Shown here: in pieces, positions 1 through 9,960 of the stretch | How positions within the stretch are numbered: position 1 is the first letter of the stretch | Layout of the letters: each line of letters starts with the position of its first letter | Assembly: GCA_022497155.1 (NCBI GenBank) | Contig: MU385756.1 | Location: forward strand, 360,251-424,250 | Direction: 5' to 3' | DNA: 64,000 bases | Source of the DNA: Whalleya microplaca | Taxonomy: Eukaryota > Ascomycota > Sordariomycetes > Xylariales > Xylariaceae | Position numbers and translations under genes: made by a program | Notes under the pieces: generated by a model | Told to the model about the DNA's origin: nothing | Databases searched by the model: none | Seen by the model: the letters and a program-made list of their open reading frames with translations, nothing else

Positions 1-229
1 TAACAGAATGCGTTATGTGGCTTAGTTTCTATATCTACCCCCTGGCACGGGTGTGAGGAAACTTCTCCAACGACTACGTTCAGTACGTTAAGTAACCGCG
101 CTGGGGGGGTCTGGGAGTCTGGGAGTCTGGGAGGCTGCAATGCCCACCATCACTTGTCATTCTTCGTTCTACCTTCAGAGACTCTCCGTCCTATTCCATA
201 ATATCATAATTCAAAATTGATTATCAGCG
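1..229 (+). promoter_or_regulatory. 5' flank of the FAD-linked oxidase, with a short tandem repeat
   Basis: Non-coding lead-in to the first gene. It holds an imperfect tandem repeat of the 8-mer gggagtct (about 101-135), just after a run of seven G. No clear TATA box or factor site is visible. The promoter may extend beyond the left edge of the window. Confidence 0.4.
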
Positions 230-2004
230 ATGGATGCCACGCAAGCTATCGAAGCTCTTCGGCGTGCCATGCCGGCCGCGCACTTCGCACAACGCGGTTC
301 ACCAGAGTACGATGAGCTCAATAACTCTTATCAATCCGGTCTTTGTTCCGACATTACTCCAGCTTGTATTGTCCAGCCCCAAGCCCGCGAGGACGTCTCG
401 ATCTTCTTGAAGACAATCAAGCCGTTCGCTTTGAGCGGTCAAACCCCCTTCGCCATTGTGGGCGGCGGACAGCAGCCGGCGCCCGGTTGTTCCAATATTC
501 AGGACGGTATTACCCTGTCCTTGCAGCGGCTTAAGGGAATCAATGTCAAAGACGGCGTGGTTCAGGTCGCTGCCGGAGAGAGTTGGGGCCCCGTCTACGA
601 TAAACTTGGGGAGACTGGTCTTGGAATCTCTGGAGGCCGGTCTTTCAGGTCAGGCATTGGTGGCCTGGCTCTTGCAGGTGAGTGTTGACTTCTATCTGGC
701 ACTTATGTCATCCACTGACCTTCTGGCGGTAGGTGGTCTGTCATTCGTTTCATCTCGCGAGGGTTTTATCTGTGACAGCGTGAGTTCTCCCAATATTACT
801 TAGCTAAGTGAGATGCTGGGTCATTAGACCATACAAAGCTGCATCGGTGCTGACCCTGTCAACGCCCATAGGTTCTCAACTTCGAGGTAGTTCTCGCCTC
901 TGGATCCATTGTAAATGCGAATGCACACGAGAACTCGGACCTTTGGATCGCACTACGTGGGGGTGGAAACAACCTAGGTATCGTGACACGCTTCGATTTC
1001 CGGACGTTCGAACAAGGCCCTTTGTACGGCGGCAGTGTCTACTACTTCGGTCAGAGCTTTCCAGGTCAGCTAGAGGCCCTTGTGACCGAATTGAAAAAAC
1101 CAGATGCGTCCGAGGAAACGCATTTGATGCTCAGTATTGGCTTCGCGGCCATGTTTGGCCCGCAGATGATGTGTCAGAATCGTAAGTTTTGGTCTGGCCT
1201 TGAGTGTTCCGTGCTCTCTCTATTTTAATCCTAGCTTGACTGGGGGGACCCCAAAATGCTGGCTCCTTTCAGCGAAAGATTATTTTCGCGTTTTCTTCTA
1301 ACCATGATAATAGAGGTCTACTGCACCCGGGGAATTGACAAATCTCCGGTACTGCAGCCATTTACGGCGATTCAGCCACAGGTTGACCAGATGAACTCCT
1401 TGCGCATTCATAGCTTGGCACAGGCAGCGCGAGAGCAAGCCAGTGATAGGCCCGCTCCAAAAAGGTATGGAAATCCGTCTCCTATTGATGCAGGAGCCAC
1501 GACAGCTGATGCCACCGTAGATCTGCCTACATGAACACGACCGTCAAAGCTGACTTTGCGACGCTGCAGGCGGCATCGATGATCTATGAGGCAGCCATCG
1601 AGCCGCTCAAGCCATGCGAGGGCATAATAGCCTCCATGACGCTGCAGCCATATCCTGTATCCCTGCTCAGAAGATCGGCCACCCAAGGTGGCAACGTCCT
1701 GGGCTTAGATCCAGCACTCGGACCGCTGGTGAACATCCTCTTTCTTACCTTTTGGGAGAGTAAGAGTGATGACCATAAAATCCTGAGTACTCTGAAAGAG
1801 GCGCTGGACAAAGTTGACCGCGATGCTGAGACCAGGGGCACGTCGGTCGCACACAAGTATCTCAACTACGCGGCGGCGTTTCAAGATCCAATCGGATCGT
1901 ACGGTACCGAAAACACCGAGAAGCTACGCCATGCAAGCAAGAAGTTCGATCCGGAGGGCTTGTTTCAGAAGGGCGTCCCTGGTGGCTGGAAGTTGTTCTC
2001 GTAG
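230..2004 (+). CDS. FAD-linked oxidoreductase (BBE-like, FAD_binding_4 family)
   Basis: Five-exon model 230-677, 733-779, 872-1181, 1314-1464, 1521-2004, giving 479 aa. All junctions are GT..AG and the phases agree. The fold is the PCMH-type FAD-binding domain of berberine-bridge-like oxidases: a GGG-Q-Q-P-A-P-G loop near residue 78, GGLSF after the second intron, the LRGGGNNLGIVTRFD segment, and LQPFTAIQP in the C-terminal substrate domain. Such enzymes carry out flavin-dependent oxidations in fungal secondary metabolism or catabolism. The His that normally anchors FAD covalently in the GGxH loop is Gln here, so FAD is probably not attached there. No signal peptide is evident (start MDATQ), so the protein is probably cytosolic. 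It lies upstream of an amidase on the same strand and looks like part of the 0.2-12.6 kb cluster. The substrate is unknown. Confidence 0.85.
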
Positions 2005-2569
2005 ATTAGCAATTTGAGATAGTCCAAGACAGTAATCGAGAGCCGGAATTGGCATGGAGGATTACATTATTCCGATCCTCAAACCTTCAGTCCCGGAGGC
2101 TTCTACCTAGGTATGCCACCTACTCATGATTTGTATGCAGTATTGCTGTTCCTACCAATAAACGAAGAAAATATGGCTTAACAAGTTGGCAATGGTTTGA
2201 CTGCTCCGACCCTCACAACTTCTGTACGCTGTCTTCAATTCGAACATTGGAATATCATAATTTGTTATAGCGCATGCGTAGTCTTAGAAGGGCTGCTATC
2301 CATTTCACTAATGAAACGTAAAAACTTCCAAGGATTGGTCGGCAGCTTCGATACTTTATACTATTAGTTTCGGGCGGAGATGTCCGATCCCGGCCCCGGC
2401 AGAAAAGGACACACTATTGCCGCTCCCACGCGAGCTAGACTCTAGCGATGAATGGGAAGCCCCTCGTTAACACACAAAACTCCGAAGATCTCGTAGAATC
2501 ACCATTGATATCGATCTTGCGACTCAAATATAGGGCAGCTCACAGATCAAATCCATAGTCCAGTCTGAA
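2005..2569. other. Intergenic spacer between oxidase and amidase
   Basis: Holds the 3' end of the oxidase gene, with an AATAAA-like polyadenylation hexamer at 2157-2162, and the promoter of the amidase. No other coding or repeat signal is seen. Confidence 0.5.
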
Positions 2570-4051
2570 ATGGAGTCTTACCGGTTGACGGCTACCCAAG
2601 CGCTCGTCAAGCTCAAGGACGGTTCCTTAACGGTGGAAGAGTATGCTCGATCTCTACTTTCACGAATTGAACAGAGAGACGCCACTATTAAGGCTTGGGC
2701 ATATCTCGACCCTAAGAATGTGATTGCACAGGCCAAACAGCTCGATCAAATACCGCACGACGAACGCGGACCTCTCCATGGTGTGGCCGTAGCAGTCAAA
2801 GACATCATTTATACCAAAGGTATCTAATTCCTCGTAGGCACCAAGACGTAAAGCTGACGCCTGGCAGATATGCCAACACAGCACAACTCTCCCATCTATG
2901 AGGGAAGTCAGCCAAATATCGATGCAGCATGTGTTATGGTACTCCGTAACGCTGGTGCTTTGATCCTTGGTGAGATGCCTTGTGGTAGATAATGACACGT
3001 AAGGACAGAAATAACTGGAGACCTTCATAGGCAAGACGACCACCACGGAGTTCGCATCGACAAGAAATGGGCCTAAAACATGCAACCCACACGATACAGC
3101 CCGCACACCGGGCGGCTCATCATCGGGGTCTGGTGCAGCAGTAGGTGATTTTCAGGCCCCTATTGGATTGGGCACTCAGACAGGCGGAAGCACTATTCGG
3201 CCGGGCTCATTCAACGGGATCTACGCCCTCAAGCCAACTTGGAACTCCATAAGCCGTGAAGGCATTAAAATTTATTCTCTCAACCTTGACACTCTGGGCC
3301 TTTATGCTCGAAGTGTCGATGATCTGCAGCTACTCGCTGACGTCTTCGCGCTCGAAGACGATATACCCCCGAAGGAGGACTTCTCGGTAAAGGGATCGAA
3401 ATTCGCCCTTGTGAAGACGGTGGTGTGGCCGCAAGCGGGATCAGGCACAACAGCGGCAATGGAAACAGGCGCGAAACTGCTAAGAGACCATGGAGCCGAG
3501 ATCGAGGAAATCGAGCTACCTGCCGAATTCGATAAGATGCCCGAATGGCACCACATCATCATGCATAGCGACGGTCGGTCATCATTCTTACCGGAGTACC
3601 GGGTCGCTCAGGACAAGCTCTCTCCATTCCTGGCTGACCATGTCGAAAATAGGGGGAAAATCTCTCGGGCCGCTCAGCTGGAGGCATTTGATGGCATCGC
3701 AGCGCTAAGATCAAAGGTCGATGAGATTGCTGGAAAGTATGCGGCGATCATTACACCGAGTGTACCAGATGAGGCACCCATAGGCACAGTATCTACAGGA
3801 AGTGCGGCTTTTAATAGCATTTGGACGGTAGGCACGTTTCCTAAACACATATATATGACGACTGACGTAAAGGAATTCCATAGGCCTTGCATACTCCGGT
3901 GGTGAACGTGCCCGGCTTCAAGGGCGAGAATGGGTTGCCGATAGGCTTGTCCTTAGTTGCGCCAAGATATCACGACAGACACCTGCTCGTAGTTTCGAAG
4001 GCCGTGGGGAATATCTTCGAGTCCGAAGGAGGATGGAAGCGGCAAATTTGA
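2570..4051 (+). CDS. Amidase (amidase signature family)
   Basis: Four-exon model 2570-2819, 2868-2969, 3031-3827, 3884-4051, giving 438 aa with consistent phases. It hydrolyses an amide bond with the Ser-cisSer-Lys triad of the amidase signature family. The parts are visible: Lys near residue 76 in VAVKDII, the GGSSSGSGAA loop at about 145-154 and the nucleophile in TGGSTIRPGS near residue 171. The last exon supplies the usual end, running from LHTPVVNVPGF through GLPIGLSLVAP to a 'RYHDRHLL' segment. Length is slightly short for fungal members (often 450-550 aa), but all core elements are present. There is no signal peptide, so it should be cytosolic. It sits between an FAD oxidase and a monooxygenase, so it may cleave an amide intermediate of the same pathway; that link is inferred from position alone. 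Confidence 0.88.
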
Positions 4052-4164
4052 AATTAAATATATATAATATGTCGAACGGGAATTTCGTTAGATCTGTTGT
4101 TTACTTTAGACTTATCCCGGCAAGTAATGTGCACTGGATACAGCATAAAGCTTGCGGTTTCTAT

Positions 4165-5761
4165 TTATTGGTCCTTTTTTGACGGGACCGTATAGCGTAA
4201 TCCCTTTGTTACGCTACCAAACCACAGTTTGAAATGATCATATACTGAATTCTTGCGTCCATACCACTGCGAAATTGAAAGTCAGCGACCACCTATATTG
4301 GAACGGCGTAGAACGGCAGACAGCCATTGGAGGCGATGACGACACCCCTGAAAACGCCCATGGGGATATAATATTTACGTGAGGAAGAGAGAGCAGACTC
4401 ACCGGAGACTGGCCTGTGATCCTAGGTAGCCTGCCCTGTGCCGCTACGAAGTAGGTTGAGCTGTGCGACACCACCGGCTTTGAATCATTAACATCGCACT
4501 GATCATAAACTGGCACTACTGATGTGGCACCAATCTTCCTCATGTGCTTCCAAATTTTGATAAGCAGCTTGATACTGGCGTCAGCCCCGAGCGTCCATGA
4601 GTTGATGGTATACCCAATCACAGCTCCAGCATTCGGCATGCCGGTGAGCATGGCGCCTCTCCAGGCATATGAACTCCCCAAATCGACAGGCTTCCCGTCG
4701 ACAACGGGCGTGATACCACCGAGTAAGTGAACATGAAGTCCAGTAGCCGTCACAATGATATCCGCTTCGATGTTCACCCCTGACATGGTCGTGATGCCTC
4801 CTGGAGTGACCATCTTGATGTGATCTGTGACGATGTCGCAGTTATCACGATGTAAAGCTTTGAAGAAATCGCCATCGGGACACAAACCCAGACGTTGGTC
4901 GAAAGGCTTGTATCGCGGATTAAAGTGAACATCGACCGGGACAGTCTCTGGCAGCTGCTTCCGCATCAAAAACATGATGAGCCTCCTTGCTAGATTCGGG
5001 AAGAGGAGATTAAAGAAAACAAAGAGATGCTCCTGTATGAAGCATCGCCACCAGTTGAGCCAATGGGCGATTGATGCCGGCAAATGATTCTTGACCCAAG
5101 TGCCTACTGGGTTGATCAACGGAAGCGAAAGCACGTAAGAAGGGCTCCGCTGAAGCATGGTTACATGGGAAGCTGTCTTCGCGACCTCGGGCAGCATGGT
5201 GATCGCGGTTGCGCCCGATCCAATGATGACGACCTTCTTGTCCGTGTAGTCAAGGTCGGGAGGCCAGAACTGCGGATGCGCGACTGTTCCCTGGAAGCTG
5301 TCTATGCCTGGTATTTCAGTTTTGAGGGCGTTATTATAATCGTAGTACCCCTAGCAAGCGACTATGAATTTCGCGCGGTATTCCTTCTCAGTGCCGTCTG
5401 CAACGGCCGTCAGAGTCCACCGCTGCTCCTCAGAAGACCAACTCACACCTGTGACCTGGTGCCGGAACTGTATCTTCCGGTCAATGCCTTCAGCCTGTGC
5501 CGCTTCTTCGATGTATTCCCGAATGAGATGCGCGTCGGCCATGTCCTTTTCGTGCACCCATGGTCGCCACGGAAGGCCGAACAAGGTGAGCTGGGAATCC
5601 GAGCGGATGCCGGGAAAGTTGAAGAATGCCCAAGTGCCACCGATCTTGTCCTGCGCTTCTAGAACGATGTACGAGGAATCTGGTACCTGGGTTTGCAGGC
5701 GATATGCAGCATCCACTCCGGAAAGCCCTGCTCCAATGATAACGAAGTCATATTCCTCCAT
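4165..5761 (-). pseudogene. Flavin-dependent Baeyer-Villiger/FMO-type monooxygenase with an in-frame stop
   Basis: Reads on the minus strand from ATG at 5761. Exons are 5761-4403 and 4266-4165, with intron 4402-4267. The frame would encode 486 codons but is broken by TAG at 5353-5351 (codon 137). Coding character continues on both sides: GAGLSG near the N-terminus binds FAD, FQGTVAHPQFW matches the Baeyer-Villiger signature FxGxxxHxxxW, GSGATA is the NADPH-site Rossmann motif, and the spliced end WFGSVTKGLRY is typical of the family. No GT..AG intron removes the stop without deleting conserved sequence. The gene is therefore a recent nonsense allele, a readthrough case or a sequencing error. 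Intact homologues oxygenate ketones or heteroatoms using NADPH and O2. It converges on the amidase, and their 3' ends lie about 110 bp apart. Confidence 0.8.
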
Positions 5762-6152
5762 AGCGGCGACAAGGAAGAAGATTGAGTAAATAACTGTGCC
5801 GTATTTCCTTCAACAGCCGATGCTTTTAGTGCTTTTTCTGGACATCTGTAAAATTACGTATTTTGGAGTTTGGTTTCATTAAATCTCGTAGGCCGCGGCA
5901 TTGGCATTCTTGCTCCGCTTACTTAACGACGATCGCTGTAAAGCACCGACGAAACGCGTAAAACGATGTAATTTGGCTCCTTATCCAGGCCCAGGCCCAG
6001 GCCTAACATTGAATTAAAGTAGCAGCCCTACTATTCTTCCACAATATAACCCTAATTTTAAGCACTGCAACCTCCTTTTAGGAAGCTACGTCGGCTTCTT
6101 TTCAATCAATTCTTCTTCTTCTTCTTCCCTTCTTGATCATTGAAATGTAGTA
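5762..6152. other. Spacer upstream of the monooxygenase
   Basis: Contains the monooxygenase 5' flank, a short (ccaggc)n tract around 5985-6003 and a (ttc)n tract around 6110-6125. No gene is seen. Confidence 0.4.
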
Positions 6153-6893
6153 CCATATGGCACCCAAGAGCGGACAGCCATCAATACCGGGCCACCCGAA
6201 ATGCACCAAATCAGGTGATAATTTTAACAAACTTACCAACTTTACTTATAAATAAAACAGCCACTTTAATGGCTATAAATAAAAACTAATATAAATTAAA
6301 TAATTAATTACTTAAACTTTTATAACTATTTAGTTTAATATTTTTGCGATTTTTTAATAGCGAGATATTTTAAAGTAAAATATTAAAGTTTTCGAAAAAA
6401 GTTTTAACCCCTTGTTATATGGGATATTTCATAAAATTTTAATAAAATATAATTGTATAAATTTTAATATATTACCCGTAAATAAAATTTTAAAAATAAA
6501 ACTTTATAATATATTAATTTATATTATAAACTATTAATATATATTGAAATATTAAGTTATATAATTTAAATATACGTGTGTGAGTATAGTAAAAAAAATC
6601 ACATAGTAAAATGTGATATCTTTTTTTTTTCTGCTGGCGTTTGTTAGCGAATTTTTAAAAAATTTACAACTTTTTTTTCGTTTTAAAATATCTCGCTAAT
6701 AAAAAATCGCAAAAATATCAAACTAAATAATTATAAATGTTTAAGTAATCAATTATTAAATTCATTTTAACTTTTATTTATAACTATTAAGGTGGCTGTT
6801 TTATATATAAGTAAAGTTGGTAAGTTTTTACTACTTTTGGTGTATTTTACCCGGCCCGGCGTTGGAGGCTGTCCGCCCTTAGGTGCTGCATGG
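6153..6893. mobile_element. MITE-like foldback element with about 240-bp inverted repeats
   Basis: The left arm (6153 to about 6395) and the reverse complement of the right arm (about 6645 to 6893) match along their length with scattered differences. Shared blocks include GCGGACAGCC, ACTTACCAACTTTACTTAT, ACAGCCAC, ATTTTTGCGATTTTTT and AGCGAGATATTTT. The outer tips are CCATATGGCACC and CCATGCAGCACC, each flanked by TA (6151-6152 and 6894-6895), as expected for a Tc1/mariner-type TA target duplication. The core is very A+T-rich and has no transposase frame. This is best read as a non-autonomous, probably RIP-mutated DNA transposon. A long-arm foldback element of another class is possible. It sits between the damaged monooxygenase and the exporter. 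Confidence 0.75.
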
Positions 6894-7214
6894 TATACAT
6901 CTATATATCGATAACCATAGGAGCTAAGGTTAGACCTGCTTCTCGGATTCTATATGTTGACTCCGTGACACTTTTAGAATCATTGTCGGGAGAGCTTTAC
7001 CATCTGGGTATGCGGCAGCTTATGTCCAATATCATTCTTCAAACGCTGCGAGTAAGGAGTCTTAGGTTATCCCGAACATCAATTCGGGAGGCCAAACCGC
7101 ATAGCCTGTGAAGACATGTGTCTTGATGGCTTTTTTCGAGTCTCGGTGAAATTTTACTCTTGGCAGCGCTATATTCCATACCATCTTGCTATCGCGACAC
7201 TTTTACTACGGCTC

Positions 7215-9399
7215 CTAGTGTGTATTAGAGCCCTGGATCACCAACGCCAAGCCATTTGCTTTCTCAGCCTCCTTTTCTTGTTTAATCTTCTTCAGGTTCC
7301 TCCATCCCATGCCCCAGCCGGTCACAAATGCACAACAAGCTGCTGCAAGTTGAAGATACTTGAAAAATTGTTAGTGAGGAATAGCATGATATCATGGGTG
7401 GAATTGCTTACGAAGACATGGTCGATCGCCTCGTTATACGCCAACAGAGCGCCCTTGAGCTGGTCTGCTGGAACAACTCCTGCTATCTCGGTCACACCGC
7501 TATCGATGAGCAAGCTCGGGTCGATTTCTGGAGCGAATTTTCGCAAAGCTGCTCCCACGGAACTGGTAAATATGGTCTTCGCCACGCCCGCGAAAAGGGC
7601 GCCGCCTAGATACTGAGAGAACATAGCATATGCAGAGGCTATCGAGGCATCTTCCTGGGGCACGTTGGCTTGCATAGCCGTGACCAACTAGGCATGGAAC
7701 ACCCGTCTCAGTCTTTACACTCAAACACATATAGCATCACTCACCAGTTGCAAGACCAGGCCCCGGCCGACCCCCACTATGATCTGATATCCTATTATTT
7801 GCCCTCCGGACGTGGCTGGCGAGAAAGTAGACATCAACCCAGCCCCGACTGCTACTAAGGCTACTGCAAGTTAACATCATGTTAAACATCGCCGAATAAT
7901 CTCTTCGCCTTTCGTTCGAAGGAAGGGAACAGAGGGAAGAGGCATCGGAGACTATCACGTACTACATATTTGTTAGCCTCGAGATCTTGATCAAGGACTT
8001 TGATGTAGCATGATTTCAGACATACCAATTTCCGAGAATGACTTCAGGTAGGTAGTAGCCAGTCTTTTGGACAACAGCCCCGCTTATCACTGACGAGACA
8101 AGTTGGGATAGTATCAAAGGGAGTATCATAACACCACTGTGAAAAGCGTTCGCCCCCCGAATCGCCTGAAACCAGACCGGCAACCAATACAACGCAGTGA
8201 TAGTCGCACCGCTTTGTACAAACGATGTAATGGTGATCATAATGTTGATACGGTTGTACAACAATCTGGGTGGTATTAAGGCCGACTCTCCCTTGTACGC
8301 AAACCAACCTCCAAGCAATCCAAAGGTTACAACTCCGGCACATATAAGGCCAATAATCATCGATGAATTCCAGGCGTACTCTGTGCCACCCCACTGCAAA
8401 CCTAGCAAGAACATTGTGCACGCGGCGCCGAATGTGAAGAACCCAACCACGTCGATAGCAAGGATTTTATCAAGCATCGGGAGCTCCTTTTGCGATAGTG
8501 TCATAATAGGCAGCCTGACTACGACCACGAAAAGGAAAATGACAAAGCCCCCAATGGGCAGATTGCTGGAAGAGTTAGTATAAGTACGTGAAGATTGATC
8601 AAACTTACATATAAAAGCACCAACGCCATGATAAGGCCTGCGTTAGAGCACCGCCAATCAAAGGCCCAACCGCTTGGCCTATAGCAAAACATCCAAGTAT
8701 CACTCCGTTCAGGAACGACCGCTCTGCAATCGGAATGGTAGCAGCAAGGATTGTCGCTCCGCCGTTGAGAATTCCGGAACCACCTATGCCACTTATCGCT
8801 CTCGAGATGATGAGCATCATAGAAGACCTCGACAGCGCAGAGATTAGTGATCCTAATTCGAATATGGCTATGAATGTAATAAACAAGAGCTTTAGCCGAA
8901 AGATCTTGTATAGCTTTCCAACCAGCGGCACCATAACGCAGCTATGCCCAAAACGAATTAGTTATATTTGCATGTTCTCGTCGAGTAGACTGTCGACTAA
9001 CTTCGATATCAGATAAGCTGATGAATACCAACCGACATCGTCGACTGTACCGAATTCTGATGTGATGGAAGGTATTGCCTAGCCATGTTATTAGTAGAGA
9101 TATCCCTTCGACCGCCGCATTCTACTTACAGTCCCCAACACAGTTCCATTGAATGCTATCAGAAGGGTGCTGATAGTCACCGATATTATCAACAAGCGAA
9201 AAGACCATTTACTCATCTGCGGAGGTTTGGCGTCTTCGTTTCCACTTGGATTACCCATCTGAGTCGGTGAATCAGCATCGCTGGGATCGCATTTTTCGAC
9301 GTCAGGAATATGCCGTCGAACTTTTGAGCTGTCATCGCTGAGCCTGGATTCGACATCTTGAGCCTTGACGTCCCTCTGGGCTGGCCTTCGAAGGTTCAT
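7215..9399 (-). CDS. MFS drug/metabolite exporter (DHA2, 14 TM type), possibly frame-damaged
   Basis: Minus-strand exons 9399-9130, 9078-9002, 8941-8609, 8565-8026, 7860-7745, 7687-7412 and 7358-7215, about 585 codons. After a charged N-terminal tail of about 65 residues come successive hydrophobic helices with DHA2 landmarks: TVLGTV at the end of TM1, AIPSI, GWYSSAYL, SRAISGIGGSG (motif C-like), WRWCFYINLP and YNEAIDHVF near the end. The family uses the proton gradient to export toxic compounds or secondary metabolites across the plasma membrane. Every junction keeps phase except 8026/7860: the only good donor (GTATGT) leaves two spare bases, whereas every AG that restores the downstream frame needs one. 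This implies one extra G near 8026, an unusual splice site or a read error. It is transcribed divergently from the Zn2Cys6 regulator. Confidence 0.8.
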
Positions 9400-9960
9400 G
9401 TTCTAGCAGAGAATACAGACGAGGTCGACAGTCAATTTTCGATAAGCCTGGCGATAACTTGATGTAACGGCTGTCAAACAGCCTCTCTCTTGGCATGTGG
9501 CCATATCAAGACGTTTCTACGGAGCGTACTACATATAAGTGTTATGTGATGGCAAGATAAAAAGGCCAAGCCTCAGGGGTCCTTCCTAGATTCGTCAGAT
9601 GTTGGGACGAATTGCCTATTCAAGTGTGTCGGACTTTATCTCCAAACCCCGATCTAGCCAAGTGCTTGTCATGTCACATTTACATCTATTTATCACCAGG
9701 CTGTTATCCAGTTGCGCCGTTGGGAAGGTCACACATACAATATTGGTCATAGCGAGACGTCTAAGCCTCGCGGCCGACGGAGACCGGAGAATATTTTTAA
9801 ACGCCGGCCCCTCCTCTAGTGGATGCGCATGGAAATCAATACCTCGCCCGCCCCCAGGCTGTAGTCGGACGGTTCACGGTTGACGGCTGAGAAATTCAAA
9901 GTCCGCCGGCCTTCGGAGATCGTAGCAGGTCAATTTGGCTTAGCTACTCGAACGGATGCA
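9400..9960. promoter_or_regulatory. Shared divergent promoter of exporter and Zn2Cys6 regulator
   Basis: The 561-bp gap separates the start codons of the minus-strand exporter and the plus-strand regulator, so it must hold both promoters. GC-rich patches such as CCGCCGGCC (9903-9911) are the kind of sequence Zn2Cys6 factors bind, but no defined site can be called. Confidence 0.5.

Noticed and set aside
5084..5789. Plus-strand frames opposite the monooxygenase
   Set aside because: The flavoprotein motifs are on the minus strand; the plus frames have none.
9880..9960. Earlier start for the Zn2Cys6 regulator
   Set aside because: The in-frame extension has no ATG; the first ATG is at 9961.
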